A stretch of 56,015 nucleotides of DNA from an uncultured Bacteroidales bacterium (GCA_934693135.1 CAKUVA010000012.1:1-56015), one strand, 5' to 3'; positions 28,714 through 37,702 are shown, numbered from the stretch's first letter. Notes: generated by a model not told the origin, from the sequence alone. Program-made: numbers and translations.

Positions 28714-29682
28714 TTACTTATACAAATCGCCCAGTGTTCTGAGCGTATTGTCTACCGGCATGGCAGGGTCATCCATCATAATGTCTACTGTCCTGCCGGT
28801 TTTCTCTATGACAGACTTTTCCAGAAAAAGAATCTGTTCAGGAATAGTATAGAACATCAAATCTGCAATATCATGTGTATGGGATTTATATCGAACTATC
28901 TCATACGGATAACCGAACTTGTAAAGCCGCTTCGCAATCTTTGACGAGCCAAAAAGTCCTAAATTAAAAATTTTTATCTGCTTATATGTCACTACCCTAT
29001 CTGCAGTTCCATGTAACAACATCTGAGGCGCAGGAGTTTCCTTATATTTGAGACGCCCATCAGAGGAAAAGACTGCTCCAGAGAAAGAAATAACACCAGC
29101 ATATCTGAAGTCAGCTGGCAACACTTCTGCAAGCTCTGAATGATTGCAGAGTTCATATTCAGACTGAAGGGCTATGATAGCGCCAGCCGATGATCCAGAA
29201 ACGACGATATTCATAGGATCAATGTCAAACATAGTTGCATTCTTCACGATGAAAGCTGTGGCAGCAAACATATCTTCAACGCCGATCTTAATAGCATTGC
29301 GCACAGCCCCTATTATCTTCAATCCTCCCATATCCACACCTTTCAGACCAAGCCTATAATCTATAGAGAATACAGGGTATCCATTATCATTCAACGCCTT
29401 GATCCACTGACGATAATGTTCCTTATCTTTACAACCGCTCGTGAAGCCACCACCGAATGCAAATAAAATGGCAGGTTTTTCTACACCATTGAAAGTCGTT
29501 ACACTTCCATACGAAGGCCTATAGAAATCAAGAAAAAGCTTAGCGGAATCTCTTTGGATAAATTCATATGTTCCCGTCGGTACAGCAAGTTCAGCACCTG
29601 GCACGACCCATTTGTTTTTCGCTGTTGATTGTACTGAAATCATCAGTAATGCGATAACAGCTATTTTTATTATCTTATTCAT
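28714..29682 (-). CDS. Exported alpha/beta hydrolase (carboxylesterase-like)
   Basis: A 322-residue protein with a signal peptide (about 1-21). It has an oxyanion region FAFGGGF (75-81), a nucleophile elbow GSSAG (163-167, Ser165), a LLHGTAD segment with the likely acid, and SHTHD with the likely catalytic His. Such esterase/lipase-like enzymes often deacetylate sugars in Bacteroidota, but the substrate is unknown. It lies 13 bases downstream of the AI-2E permease gene and probably shares its transcript. Confidence 0.78.
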   Translation of the reverse strand: MNKIIKIAVIALLMISVQSTAKNKWVVPGAELAVPTGTYEFIQRDSAKLFLDFYRPSYGSVTTFNGVEKPAILFAFGGGFTSGCKDKEHYRQWIKALNDNGYPVFSIDYRLGLKGVDMGGLKIIGAVRNAIKIGVEDMFAATAFIVKNATMFDIDPMNIVVSGSSAGAIIALQSEYELCNHSELAEVLPADFRYAGVISFSGAVFSSDGRLKYKETPAPQMLLHGTADRVVTYKQIKIFNLGLFGSSKIAKRLYKFGYPYEIVRYKSHTHDIADLMFYTIPEQILFLEKSVIEKTGRTVDIMMDDPAMPVDNTLRTLGDLYK

Positions 29683-29695
29683 ACGAAATATAATT

Positions 29696-30844
29696 TTATT
29701 TTTCTTCTTTTGAAGAAATTAATCGTCTGACAGCCTTAATATTAGAGAAAAAATGTCCAGCAATAACCCTAATTACAGTATACGCTGGAATTGCAACAAG
29801 CATACCAAGAACACCAGCTATGTTGCCAGCTATAAGCAACACTATAAAAATCTCTAATGGACTTGCTTTTATACTCTTAGAATAGATGAGTGGTTGGAAA
29901 AGGAAATTGTCGAAAAGCTGGGTCACGAGGAATATGGCAACAAGCAAAAGGACAAATCCCCAGAAATTTACTGCAAGACCAGCTGTACTGAATTTCATCA
30001 CCATCGCAAGCAATGTTCCAACCACCGTACCTACAAGCGGACCAACATATGGTATAATATTCATTATTCCTGTTATAAAAGCTATACCCACAGCTGCATT
30101 AAACCCTATTCCAGCCACAAGCCATAACCCTAAAAAATTAAGCATTGCAACACCTATTACCTCTATTACTAGACCGACAAAATATCTGGAAAGCAGATGT
30201 TCAATGTCACCAAGTGCTTCTATGACACGATTCTCCATACTATCTGGAACAAGAGCACCTACAATTCTACGGAAAAGCATAGGATCCTTAATGAAAAAAA
30301 ACGAGATAAATACAACTGAAAAAATGCCTACGCCAATAGACACGAAAAATGATGCAACATATTCAATCAACGATGATACTGAACCTAAATCCAATGTCGT
30401 ACGCAAGAATTTACCTATGGCATTCTCAATGCGGAATTCATGTCCAAACTGAGGAAAATGATCTATCAGCCATGCATTCACTCCATTAAGAAAATTTATC
30501 AGCGAATCTACTGGAAGTGAATATCCGGAATCGGGCAGACGATCTGAAATATTCTGGAATATACCAGCCACCACAGGAATAATCTGTGTAAATATGAAAA
30601 GAAATACCGACATAACGGCTATGATTGTAACAATGGCCGCAGCCCACGTAGGAATCTGTTTCTTTCGAATTTTAAAATTGCATAAGACCTGCATGATAGG
30701 CTTTCCAAGCAAAGATAACACTGCTGCAAGGACTATATATAAGAGGACACTCCTAAAATACCAGCCTACAACAAGAATCAATACCATCGCAACACCATAT
30801 ATCACATATCTGGCGAGTCTGTCAACACTCCTTTCATTTTCCAT
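29696..30844 (-). CDS. AI-2E family membrane permease
   Basis: I start this 382-residue protein at MENERSVDRLARY (30844). The frame continues to 30913, but a TAACTTTG -7 element (30869-30876, reverse) lies inside that extension. It has about eight membrane helices in the AI-2E/PerM pattern. The conserved PYVGPLVGTVVG and the C-terminal QPLIYSKSIKASPLEIF are present. The family includes exporters of small molecules and ion antiporters; the substrate here is unknown. It is followed by the alpha/beta hydrolase gene. Confidence 0.85.
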   Translation of the reverse strand: MENERSVDRLARYVIYGVAMVLILVVGWYFRSVLLYIVLAAVLSLLGKPIMQVLCNFKIRKKQIPTWAAAIVTIIAVMSVFLFIFTQIIPVVAGIFQNISDRLPDSGYSLPVDSLINFLNGVNAWLIDHFPQFGHEFRIENAIGKFLRTTLDLGSVSSLIEYVASFFVSIGVGIFSVVFISFFFIKDPMLFRRIVGALVPDSMENRVIEALGDIEHLLSRYFVGLVIEVIGVAMLNFLGLWLVAGIGFNAAVGIAFITGIMNIIPYVGPLVGTVVGTLLAMVMKFSTAGLAVNFWGFVLLLVAIFLVTQLFDNFLFQPLIYSKSIKASPLEIFIVLLIAGNIAGVLGMLVAIPAYTVIRVIAGHFFSNIKAVRRLISSKEEK

Positions 30845-30933
30845 AAGATTTTTCAAATATTCGTAGTCCAAAGTTAGTTTTTTTATGCTGTTTTTCCTAT
30901 ATTCGCGCCACAAATAAAAGAATAAGACAAATC

Positions 30934-31395
30934 ATGTGGCAAAGAATACAGACATTATATCTCGCGATATCCACAATTCTCATGGTTGTAATGTTATTCA
31001 GCATCAAGTCCGTAGCATATGGGCCTGACGGGACAGCCATAGAGGAATACAAATACCTCACATACATTCCTTTTGCTATTTTGCTTATAGTCATAATACT
31101 CTTGGACATATTGGCATTGACAACATATAAGTTCAGAGTCTTCCAATACAGGACTGCCATACTCGTCGCGTTAGTTACACTCGGATTTCAGATATGGCTT
31201 GGCGTGGAGTTCTTCATGAACATGAATGCAAGTAATGATTCCCAACGAATGATTTATAAAATCAATACGGTATTTCCACTCGTATCAATGATACTTGACT
31301 GTCTTGCCGCTCGTGGAATTCTCGCAGATGAGCTTCTTGTTGAAAGCACCTATCGACTGAGAACTGACAAGAAAAACCGAAAACACAGAAAATAA
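30934..31395 (+). CDS. DUF4293 family membrane protein
   Basis: The 153-residue protein has four hydrophobic helices (about 7-24, 47-68, 76-95, 107-125) and a basic C-terminus rich in Lys/Arg. MWQRIQTLYL at the start is typical of the Bacteroidota-restricted DUF4293 family, whose function is unknown. The gene diverges from the AI-2E permease and converges on the LytTR regulator with a 6-base gap. Confidence 0.75.
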   Translation: MWQRIQTLYLAISTILMVVMLFSIKSVAYGPDGTAIEEYKYLTYIPFAILLIVIILLDILALTTYKFRVFQYRTAILVALVTLGFQIWLGVEFFMNMNASNDSQRMIYKINTVFPLVSMILDCLAARGILADELLVESTYRLRTDKKNRKHRK

Positions 31396-31401
31396 TTCCA
31401 G

Positions 31402-32283
31402 TCAGTCTACATCGCCACGAAGCTTCTCAAGCACATTTCCGGCATATGTTTTAGTGATAGTTATCGGAGGAATATTATCATTATCAAGATCGATTTCATA
31501 TCCCTCCTTTTCCTTGCGGAGTACCTTCACTTTATCCATATTTACAATATACTTCCGATGGCAACGGACAAGGCTACTTCCCTTAAATGATTCTTCTATA
31601 GTTTTAAGACGACAGCGAAGCACATATTTTTTCAAATTGCCTTTATTGTCTGTATACCATACTATTATATAATTATCATCCGACTCGATATAGTACAGAC
31701 TCGACAAACTGAGAGCTAACTTGAGTACGCCACTGCTATCAAACAATGTTATCTTCTGCTCCTTACTCGGACTAACAGGTTCATCGGACACGACATTCGA
31801 GAAGTTCATCAAACGAATAGTATTGTTCTTATCAATAATCGCGAAATACATACCAGCTATAATATAAGGAATAATCAGCGAGACGAAACAATACACAAAC
31901 GCATTAAGGAAAATATCCACAGGTAAATTGTCATCAAGCTGTATAATCCCAAGTTTGTCCCCTTTTATGGAAAACAAAGTATACAAAAGGCATATCACGA
32001 CGACTTCTCCTATATTCCACATTACATACTGAAGATAGTTCATGTCATGAGTTCTCGTAGCATACATCATTCTCTTGCTGAATATGATGATGAAAAGCCC
32101 TATAACAAAGAAAGCAGCTGTAAATAAAAAAGCCTCAGAAGCACCTAATTCGAACCAAACATTATGGGAAAAAGGTATACTGACGAGCATAAATACGAGA
32201 GAAAAGAAAGCAGTAAAAGTAACAGTGGCTATCAACTGATACTTCTGCCTGAAATAATCTGGTAATTTATATTTTTGCGACAT
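31402..32283 (-). CDS. Membrane-bound LytTR family DNA-binding regulator
   Basis: The start is placed at MSQKYKLPDYF (32283). The frame runs much further upstream, but that part overlaps the fabH start, and a TATCTTTG -7 element (32317-32324, reverse) lies 34 bases before this ATG. The 293-residue protein has four membrane helices (about 20-165), a linker, and a LytTR domain (about 190-290) with LYYIESDDNYIIVW and SLVRCHRKYIVN. LytTR domains bind DNA directly; no histidine kinase or receiver domain is present, so it is a one-component membrane regulator. It diverges from fabH. Confidence 0.82.
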   Translation of the reverse strand: MSQKYKLPDYFRQKYQLIATVTFTAFFSLVFMLVSIPFSHNVWFELGASEAFLFTAAFFVIGLFIIIFSKRMMYATRTHDMNYLQYVMWNIGEVVVICLLYTLFSIKGDKLGIIQLDDNLPVDIFLNAFVYCFVSLIIPYIIAGMYFAIIDKNNTIRLMNFSNVVSDEPVSPSKEQKITLFDSSGVLKLALSLSSLYYIESDDNYIIVWYTDNKGNLKKYVLRCRLKTIEESFKGSSLVRCHRKYIVNMDKVKVLRKEKEGYEIDLDNDNIPPITITKTYAGNVLEKLRGDVD

Positions 32284-32406
32284 TACAATCTGGTTTAATA
32301 TTCTTGTCATCGCATACAAAGATAATGATTTAAAATCCAATTTCGCCACATATTCGACAATCTCGCCAAAAAGGAAGCCAAAAAGCATATCATTCACCAC
32401 ATTCTT

Positions 32407-32437
32407 TTTATTGTTGAAATAAAAGAAGATATATTTG
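32407..32437 (+). promoter_or_regulatory. Bacteroidota promoter of fabH
   Basis: TTTA (32407-32410) and TATATTTG (32430-32437) are 19 bases apart; the predicted transcript starts about 25 bases before the fabH ATG. Confidence 0.6.
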
Positions 32438-32469
32438 TTCCAGAAAAAAGAATCATAAAAATTGAAATA

Positions 32470-33417
32470 ATGAAACTGATAGGTACAGGAAGTGCCCTTC
32501 CGAAAAAAATTGTCACGAATGATATGTTGTCCGAGTTTCTGGACACAAGCGATGAATGGATTGTCCCAAGAACAGGCATCCGAAGCAGACATGTCATCAG
32601 CGATGAAAACCTTGAGGATCTTGGAGCACAAGCCGCATTGAATGCTTTGGAAATGTCTGGATTGAAGATTTCCGACATAGACTATTTCATATGCTCCAAT
32701 GTTGTCAACGAATACATGACTCCAGGACTTAGTTGCATCATTGCAGAAAAGATAGGCCTAACATGTCCATGCATTGATATAAATTGCGCTTGCCCAGGAT
32801 TCATATATGCGATGGATATAGCAGAAAACAGATTCCTTGCCGGCAAATCCAAGAATATTCTAATCGTATGCGCAGAAGAGCCTACAAGGATGACTGACTG
32901 GAAAGACAGAGCCACATGTGTTCTTTTCGGTGATGGTGCTGGAGCCGCAGTATTCACAACTGGGGACAACTTGAAAGGTATTCGTCTCCACGCACAGCCG
33001 GCTTCGGATAAAATATGGCAGAAACGGAAATTGGAGCCAACTCCATATATTAATAAAGAGGAAATCAATGTTCCGCTTCAAATGAAAGGAAAAGAGGTTT
33101 TCAAATTCGCCGTCAACGCCTCAACGACAGAAGTCGAAGCTCTTTTATCAGAACTCGGAATATCCAAGAAGCAAGTATCATATTACATGGTACACCAAGC
33201 TAACCAACGTATAATAGACTCCATCAAGAAGTATCTTGGCGAGCCTGACGAGAAATTTCCAGTAAACATAAACGATCATGGCAATTCGTCTTCCGCTTCA
33301 TGCGCTATATTGCTTGATGAATGCAACCGCAGAGGAATGTTCCAAAAGGGAGATATTCTGGTCTTCAGCGCCTTCGGAGCTGGACTGCTATCTGGAGCCG
33401 CTGTACTAGAATGGTAA
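32470..33417 (+). CDS. fabH: 3-oxoacyl-ACP synthase III
   Basis: A 315-residue KAS III. The catalytic Cys108 is in DINCACPGF, the His in HQANQRI and the Asn in DHGNSSSAS, completing the Cys-His-Asn triad of FabH. It condenses acetyl-CoA (or branched acyl-CoA) with malonyl-ACP to start fatty acid synthesis. It heads the run fabH-fabK-fabF-fabZ; the 41-base gap to fabK contains a further -7 element (TATATTTG, 33425-33432), so fabK may also be transcribed independently. Confidence 0.93.
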   Translation: MKLIGTGSALPKKIVTNDMLSEFLDTSDEWIVPRTGIRSRHVISDENLEDLGAQAALNALEMSGLKISDIDYFICSNVVNEYMTPGLSCIIAEKIGLTCPCIDINCACPGFIYAMDIAENRFLAGKSKNILIVCAEEPTRMTDWKDRATCVLFGDGAGAAVFTTGDNLKGIRLHAQPASDKIWQKRKLEPTPYINKEEINVPLQMKGKEVFKFAVNASTTEVEALLSELGISKKQVSYYMVHQANQRIIDSIKKYLGEPDEKFPVNINDHGNSSSASCAILLDECNRRGMFQKGDILVFSAFGAGLLSGAAVLEW

Positions 33418-33458
33418 AATTTATTATATTTGCAGACTGAAATATTAATATCATAACT

Positions 33459-34415
33459 ATGATTAAAAGTCCAATTTGCGACATACTTGGCATCAAGTAT
33501 CCTCTCTTTCAAGGAGGAATGGCATGGATTGCCGATGCAAAACTCGCAGCCGCCGTTTCCAATGCAGGCGGACTCGGTCTAATATCTTCCATAAATTTCG
33601 GGACTGAAGCCGTAAGAGAAGAAATCAGAAAATGCCGTAAGCTAACAGACAAGCCTTTCGGCGTGAATATAATGCTAGCCGCACCGAATGCTGCTGAAGT
33701 AGCAGACATGGTAATCGAAGAGGGAGTAAAAATTCTGACAACCGGAGCCGGCTCTCCTGCCGCCTATATGGATAAATGGAAAGCTGCTGGGATCAAAGTA
33801 ATTCCTGTAGTAGCATCAGTAGCATATGCATTGAAAATGCAGGAGCTCGGCGCTACAGCAGTAGTAGCTGAAGGTGCAGAATCTGGCGGGCATGTCGGTG
33901 ACAACCATACTATGGCGTTGGTTCCACAGATTATTGATGCTCTTGATATTCCAGTAATGGCTGCAGGAGGTATCTTCGATGGAAGAGGAGCTGCAGCTGC
34001 ATTCATGCTGGGTGCAGTCGGAGTACAAGTCGGGACAAGGTTCCTTATTGCTGATGAGTGTCTTATACATGATAATTATAAGGAAAAACTCCTAAAAGCT
34101 TCTGACGTCAGCACTATGGTGACAGGAAAATCAATGGGTGATGCTGTACGTTGCCTTAAGACTCCTTTCTCCAAGAAGTTCTTCAAAATGGAATATGATC
34201 CGACAATACCGAAAGAAGATGTTCTCGATTTCGGCAAAGGAGCCATGCGTAAGGCAGTGTTTGATGGTGACAATATGGGAAGCTACCTCGCAGGAGAAGT
34301 TGCTGGCATGATTCACAAGAAAGAAACTGCAGCAGAAATAGTAGAAGATATCATGGGCGGAGCTGAAAGATTGCTAAAAAATGCCCCATCATTAATATCA
34401 AGCGACGAAAAATAA
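33459..34415 (+). CDS. fabK: Enoyl-ACP reductase II (FabK type, FMN-dependent)
   Basis: The 318-residue protein belongs to the nitronate monooxygenase/FabK family: YPLFQGGMAWIAD at the N-terminus, AEGAESGGHVG (His145) and MAAGGIFDGRG with GVQVGTRF form the FMN site. Placement inside a fatty-acid gene cluster favours the enoyl-ACP reductase role over nitronate oxidation. FabK is the triclosan-insensitive alternative to FabI. I see no fabI in the window. The substrate assignment rests on context. Confidence 0.85.
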   Translation: MIKSPICDILGIKYPLFQGGMAWIADAKLAAAVSNAGGLGLISSINFGTEAVREEIRKCRKLTDKPFGVNIMLAAPNAAEVADMVIEEGVKILTTGAGSPAAYMDKWKAAGIKVIPVVASVAYALKMQELGATAVVAEGAESGGHVGDNHTMALVPQIIDALDIPVMAAGGIFDGRGAAAAFMLGAVGVQVGTRFLIADECLIHDNYKEKLLKASDVSTMVTGKSMGDAVRCLKTPFSKKFFKMEYDPTIPKEDVLDFGKGAMRKAVFDGDNMGSYLAGEVAGMIHKKETAAEIVEDIMGGAERLLKNAPSLISSDEK

Positions 34416-34469
34416 GTTACCACTAATAGCGGAGAAATTTATTTTTCAATAAGAAAAAGAATACAAGTA

Positions 34470-35729
34470 ATGGCAAAAAGAGTAGTTATAACAGGAATGG
34501 GAGTTATCTCCCCTATCGGAAACGATGTAAATACATTTTGGAACAATCTCGTAAACGGAGTCTGTGGAATTGACTACATCCAAGATTTCCCAACTGAAGA
34601 CCTTCCTGTGAAAATTGCAGGAAAGATTAAGGATTTCAAGCCTGAAGAATTCGGCATGGATAAGCCTTTCGTAAGAAAACAGGATTTGTTCACACAATAT
34701 GGCGTAGCCGCTGCATATCAAGCTATGCAACAGGCTGGACTTCATACTGAAGGTGACAATCAAAATATAGACCCGTTTAGGCTTGGAGTATATGTTGGAT
34801 CCGGTATTGGAGGATTTGAAATTCAGTACAGGGAAACCGCCAAAATGATAGAAGATCCTTCCGGAAGATGGGTATCACCACTCTTCATCCCTACTATGAT
34901 TTCCAACATTGCTGCTGGGCATATCGCAACTAAACATCACGCAGAAGGACCATGTATTGATGTTGTTACAGCGTGCGCGACCTCTACAAACAACATTGGA
35001 GAAGCTTTCAGAGCAATACGCCACGGATATGCAGACGCTATCATTGCAGGAGGTTGCGAAAATGCAACAATTCCTCTCGGAATAGCAGGCTTTGCCAATG
35101 CTAAAGCTCTCTCGCGCGCAGAAGATCCTAAATACGCCTCTCTTCCTTTCAATGCCAACAGAGCAGGATTCGTCATGGGAGATGGAGCCGGAATCATTGT
35201 ACTTGAGGAACTTGAGCACGCAAAAGCAAGAGGAGCAAAAATCTATGCAGAAATGGTAGGATACGGCAATACATGTGACGCTTACCATCCAACAGCACCA
35301 AGACCAGATGGCACCACACAAGCCAAATGTATAGAGATCGCTCTTGAAGAAGCTGGATTTGACAAGGAGAAAGACAACATGTACATTAATGCACATGGAA
35401 CAGGCACACGCCTGAATGATGTTGCAGAGACTAACGCATACAAGACTGCACTTGGAGATTATGCATACAAAGCGCACATAAGTTCCATCAAGTCTATGAC
35501 AGGACACATGTTTGGCGCAGCTGGTGCAGCTGAAGCAATCACAACGATCCTTGCTCTAATTAATGGAATCGTACCGCCAACCATCAATCTCGACACTCCT
35601 GATCCAGAATGTGATCTGGATTATACACCTAACACCGCTGTCAAGACTGACCTCACCATCGGTATTTCCGACTCTTTTGGCTTCGGAGGTCATGATGCCT
35701 GCGTAGCATTCAGGAAATTCGAAGACTAA
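34470..35729 (+). CDS. fabF: 3-oxoacyl-ACP synthase II
   Basis: A 419-residue KAS II. The catalytic Cys169 is in VVTACATST, the two His residues are in NAHGTGT and in KSMTGHMFGAAG, and the C-terminal FGFGGHDACVAF is typical. It elongates acyl-ACP with malonyl-ACP. It lies 54 bases after fabK and 28 bases before fabZ; no acpP is adjacent, so carrier protein comes from elsewhere. Confidence 0.95.
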   Translation: MAKRVVITGMGVISPIGNDVNTFWNNLVNGVCGIDYIQDFPTEDLPVKIAGKIKDFKPEEFGMDKPFVRKQDLFTQYGVAAAYQAMQQAGLHTEGDNQNIDPFRLGVYVGSGIGGFEIQYRETAKMIEDPSGRWVSPLFIPTMISNIAAGHIATKHHAEGPCIDVVTACATSTNNIGEAFRAIRHGYADAIIAGGCENATIPLGIAGFANAKALSRAEDPKYASLPFNANRAGFVMGDGAGIIVLEELEHAKARGAKIYAEMVGYGNTCDAYHPTAPRPDGTTQAKCIEIALEEAGFDKEKDNMYINAHGTGTRLNDVAETNAYKTALGDYAYKAHISSIKSMTGHMFGAAGAAEAITTILALINGIVPPTINLDTPDPECDLDYTPNTAVKTDLTIGISDSFGFGGHDACVAFRKFED

Positions 35730-35757
35730 AAGACAACCGTACTAAAACCTAAATATT

Positions 35758-36177
35758 ATGAATAAGGAAGAGATTAAGAAGTTTTTGCCGCATAGAGAGC
35801 CTATGCTTCTTGTTGATGAAGCTGAGATAGATGAGAATAATATCGCACATTGCAAATATACTATCAAAGAAGACGAATTCTTTACAAGAGGACATTTTCC
35901 TGGAAACCCAATAGTACCTGGTGTAATTCAATGTGAGATTATGGCTCAAAGTTGTGCAGTACTTGTAAAAGATGACATACCAGGACACCTTACATTGTAT
36001 GCAGGACTTGACAAGGTCCGTTTCAAAAATCCTGTAAAGCCAGGTGATGTATGCGAGATTACTGCAAAACTCAAAGAGAAAAGAGGATCACTCTATTTCT
36101 GTTCAGCAAAGCTTGAAGTAGGAGGCAAACTCTGCTGCAAAGGAGAGCTTACTTTCGCTCTAATTCCAAAAGAATAA
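35758..36177 (+). CDS. fabZ: 3-hydroxyacyl-ACP dehydratase FabZ
   Basis: The 139-residue hot-dog-fold protein carries the FabZ motif RGHFPGNPIVPGVIQCEIMAQ with His46 and Glu60 as catalytic residues. It dehydrates 3-hydroxyacyl-ACP. Many Bacteroidota have FabZ as the C-terminal half of an LpxC-FabZ fusion; this one is free-standing and linked to fabH/K/F. It is the last gene of the cluster, with a bidirectional terminator after it. Confidence 0.9.
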   Translation: MNKEEIKKFLPHREPMLLVDEAEIDENNIAHCKYTIKEDEFFTRGHFPGNPIVPGVIQCEIMAQSCAVLVKDDIPGHLTLYAGLDKVRFKNPVKPGDVCEITAKLKEKRGSLYFCSAKLEVGGKLCCKGELTFALIPKE

Positions 36178-36224
36178 GAAATCGTTTGAATTTTACTCAA
36201 CAGATTCCAAGTCTTCAGAAATGT

Positions 36225-36263
36225 AAAAAAGCTGCGAAGAAAATTTCATTCGCAGCTTTTTTT
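36225..36263. terminator. Bidirectional terminator between fabZ and queF
   Basis: An 8-bp stem (36231-36238 with 36249-36256) is flanked by A6 and T7, between convergent genes. Confidence 0.9.
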
Positions 36264-36275
36264 AGCTAATTACAC

Positions 36276-36737
36276 TTACTCATGTGTAGCAAAGCGTTGC
36301 TCTGCAAGCCTCTCGAACTTAGTACCAGGACGACCATAGTTCGCATAAGGATATATTGAAATGCCTCCTCGTGGTGTAAAAAGCCCTGTAACCTCTATAT
36401 ATTTAGGGTCCATCAGCTTTATCAGATCCTTCATTATCTTGTTCACGCAATCCTCATGGAAATCGCCATGATTACGGAAACTGAAAAGATAAAGTTTCAA
36501 ACTCTTACTCTCGACCATCTTTACATCTGGAATATAGCTTATACGTATCTCAGCGAAGTCAGGTTGCCCAGTAATCGGGCAAAGGCTAGTGAACTCAGGG
36601 CAGTTGAAACGTACCCAGTAATCGTTCTCCTGATGCTTATTTATGAACGTCTCCAAAACCTCTGGAGCGTAGTCCATCTTGTATTCGGTCTTATGACCAA
36701 GGGAATGCAGTCCCTCCTGTTCTCTTTCTTTATTCAT
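36276..36737 (-). CDS. queF: NADPH-dependent 7-cyano-7-deazaguanine reductase
   Basis: A 153-residue single-domain (short) Que[14 protein letters not shown] holds the catalytic Cys that forms a thioimide with preQ0, and [12 protein letters not shown] carries the conserved Glu/His region. It reduces preQ0 to preQ1 for queuosine in tRNA. It lies 21 bases downstream of the transporter gene yhhQ and probably shares its message and any leader control. Confidence 0.95.
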   Translation of the reverse strand: MNKEREQEGLHSLGHKTEYKMDYAPEVLETFINKHQENDYWVRFNCPEFTSLCPITGQPDFAEIRISYIPDVKMVESKSLKLYLFSFRNHGDFHEDCVNKIMKDLIKLMDPKYIEVTGLFTPRGGISIYPYANYGRPGTKFERLAEQRFATHE

Positions 36738-36758
36738 TTTATCTTAAGTATTCAGATT

Positions 36759-37436
36759 CTATATATCAGATACCTTGAACGGATTATAGGAGATGTTTTC
36801 GTCGAATGTATCCACGCCTTCGTAGCGCTTTAGAGCCTTGACAACCTGAATTGTAACCGGAAGAATGATAATCTCATAGCATACCTTGAAAGTAACCTGT
36901 GCCACAAGCATCGTCGCCAATGACTTGATGTCGGCACCCCAGAATACAATCGGCATAAAAATCAATGAATCAAGGAGCTCTCCTGCCACGGATGAAAGAA
37001 TAGCGCGACCTGAGAAACCTTTTCCTTTAGTGGCGACCTTCATCTTACTCATCACGTAGGCATTCATCGTGGAGCCGGCAAGAAAAGCCAACAGCGAGGC
37101 GAAAGCCACACGTGGAGCCATACTGAAGACATAGTTGAAGTGCTCGGCACCATCCCAGAATGATGCTGCCGGAAGCCATGACACGACCTGCCCCATAATG
37201 GCAACGAAGAAGTTCATGGCAAAGGCTGTCCAAATAACGAGTCTGGCCTTGCGGTATCCCCAAACCTCGGCAAAACAGTCATTAAGAATGTACGAAATCG
37301 GGAAGATGATCACTGCACCTGGCAGAGTGATGCTTCCCAGTGCGAAAACCTTTGTAGCGAAAAGGTTGGATGCTATCAGGCAGACTATGAACAGAACTGC
37401 CATCAGCAAAAACATTACTGATACTTTTTTATTCAT
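36759..37436 (-). CDS. yhhQ: Queuosine precursor transporter
   Basis: The 225-residue membrane protein has six or so helices. It matches the VUT/YhhQ family: ASNLFATKVFALGSITLPGA, FPISYILNDCFAEVWGYRKAR and GELLDSLIFMPIVFWG. YhhQ imports preQ0/preQ1 or related 7-deazaguanines. Adjacency to queF strongly supports that role. A candidate preQ1 riboswitch lies directly before the start (37437-37471). Upstream of that are two tandem copies of a 113-bp repeat. Confidence 0.88.
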   Translation of the reverse strand: MNKKVSVMFLLMAVLFIVCLIASNLFATKVFALGSITLPGAVIIFPISYILNDCFAEVWGYRKARLVIWTAFAMNFFVAIMGQVVSWLPAASFWDGAEHFNYVFSMAPRVAFASLLAFLAGSTMNAYVMSKMKVATKGKGFSGRAILSSVAGELLDSLIFMPIVFWGADIKSLATMLVAQVTFKVCYEIIILPVTIQVVKALKRYEGVDTFDENISYNPFKVSDI

Positions 37437-37471
37437 TTTCTTGTTTTTTAAGTGGTTTCCTAGAATACACT
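37437..37471 (-). promoter_or_regulatory. Candidate preQ1 class I riboswitch before yhhQ
   Basis: On the reverse strand, AGTG (37471-37468) can pair with CACT (37454-37451) as P1. The loop holds TTCTAG (37465-37460), identical to the loop segment of known preQ1-I RNAs. After P1 comes an A-rich tail AAAAAACAAG whose CAAG (37443-37440) can pair with CTAG as the pseudoknot, across one A-A mismatch. The tail ends 3 bases before the yhhQ ATG, as in translational preQ1 switches. Weak points are a P1 of only 4 bp and a poor Shine-Dalgarno sequence. Confidence 0.5.
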
Positions 37472-37476
37472 ATATA

Positions 37477-37702
37477 TTTTGATTGGGATGCTGTCCCAAA
37501 CCCTGTCGCTCCGCGCGGCCTATCGTCCTCAACGTATTTGCTCACGCAAATACCCGAACCCGGCCGGTCGTCTGATGACGACTTTCTAATTTTGATTGGG
37601 ACGCTGTCCCAAACCCTGTCGCTCCGCGCGGCCTATCGTCCTCAACGTATTTGCTCACACAAATACCCGGACCCGGCCGGTCGTCTGATGACGACTTTCT
37701 AT
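37477..37702. repeat. Two tandem copies of a 113-bp hairpin-rich element
   Basis: The copies are 37477-37589 and 37590-37702 and differ at three internal positions plus the last base or two. Each contains GGGAxGCTGTCCC, a GC-rich GCGCGG stretch, GTATTTG/CAAATAC around a 6-base loop, CCGGCCGG, and GTCGTC/GACGAC around TGAT. GC content is far above the flanks. It fills most of the 308-base gap between prfA and yhhQ. An open frame across it is interrupted in register because 113 is not a multiple of three. It may be an interspersed repeat or a structured RNA; I do not recognise the family. Confidence 0.9.

Noticed and set aside
30845..30913. Longer start for the AI-2E permease
   Set aside because: A reverse-strand TAACTTTG -7 element lies inside this extension, so the start codon at 30844 is more likely.
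32284..32631. N-terminal extension of the LytTR regulator
   Set aside because: It overlaps the fabH start and promoter on the other strand, lacks membrane or domain character, and a -7 element lies within it.
37477..37702. CRISPR-like array
   Set aside because: There are only two direct copies of a long unit with no unique spacer between them and no cas genes.
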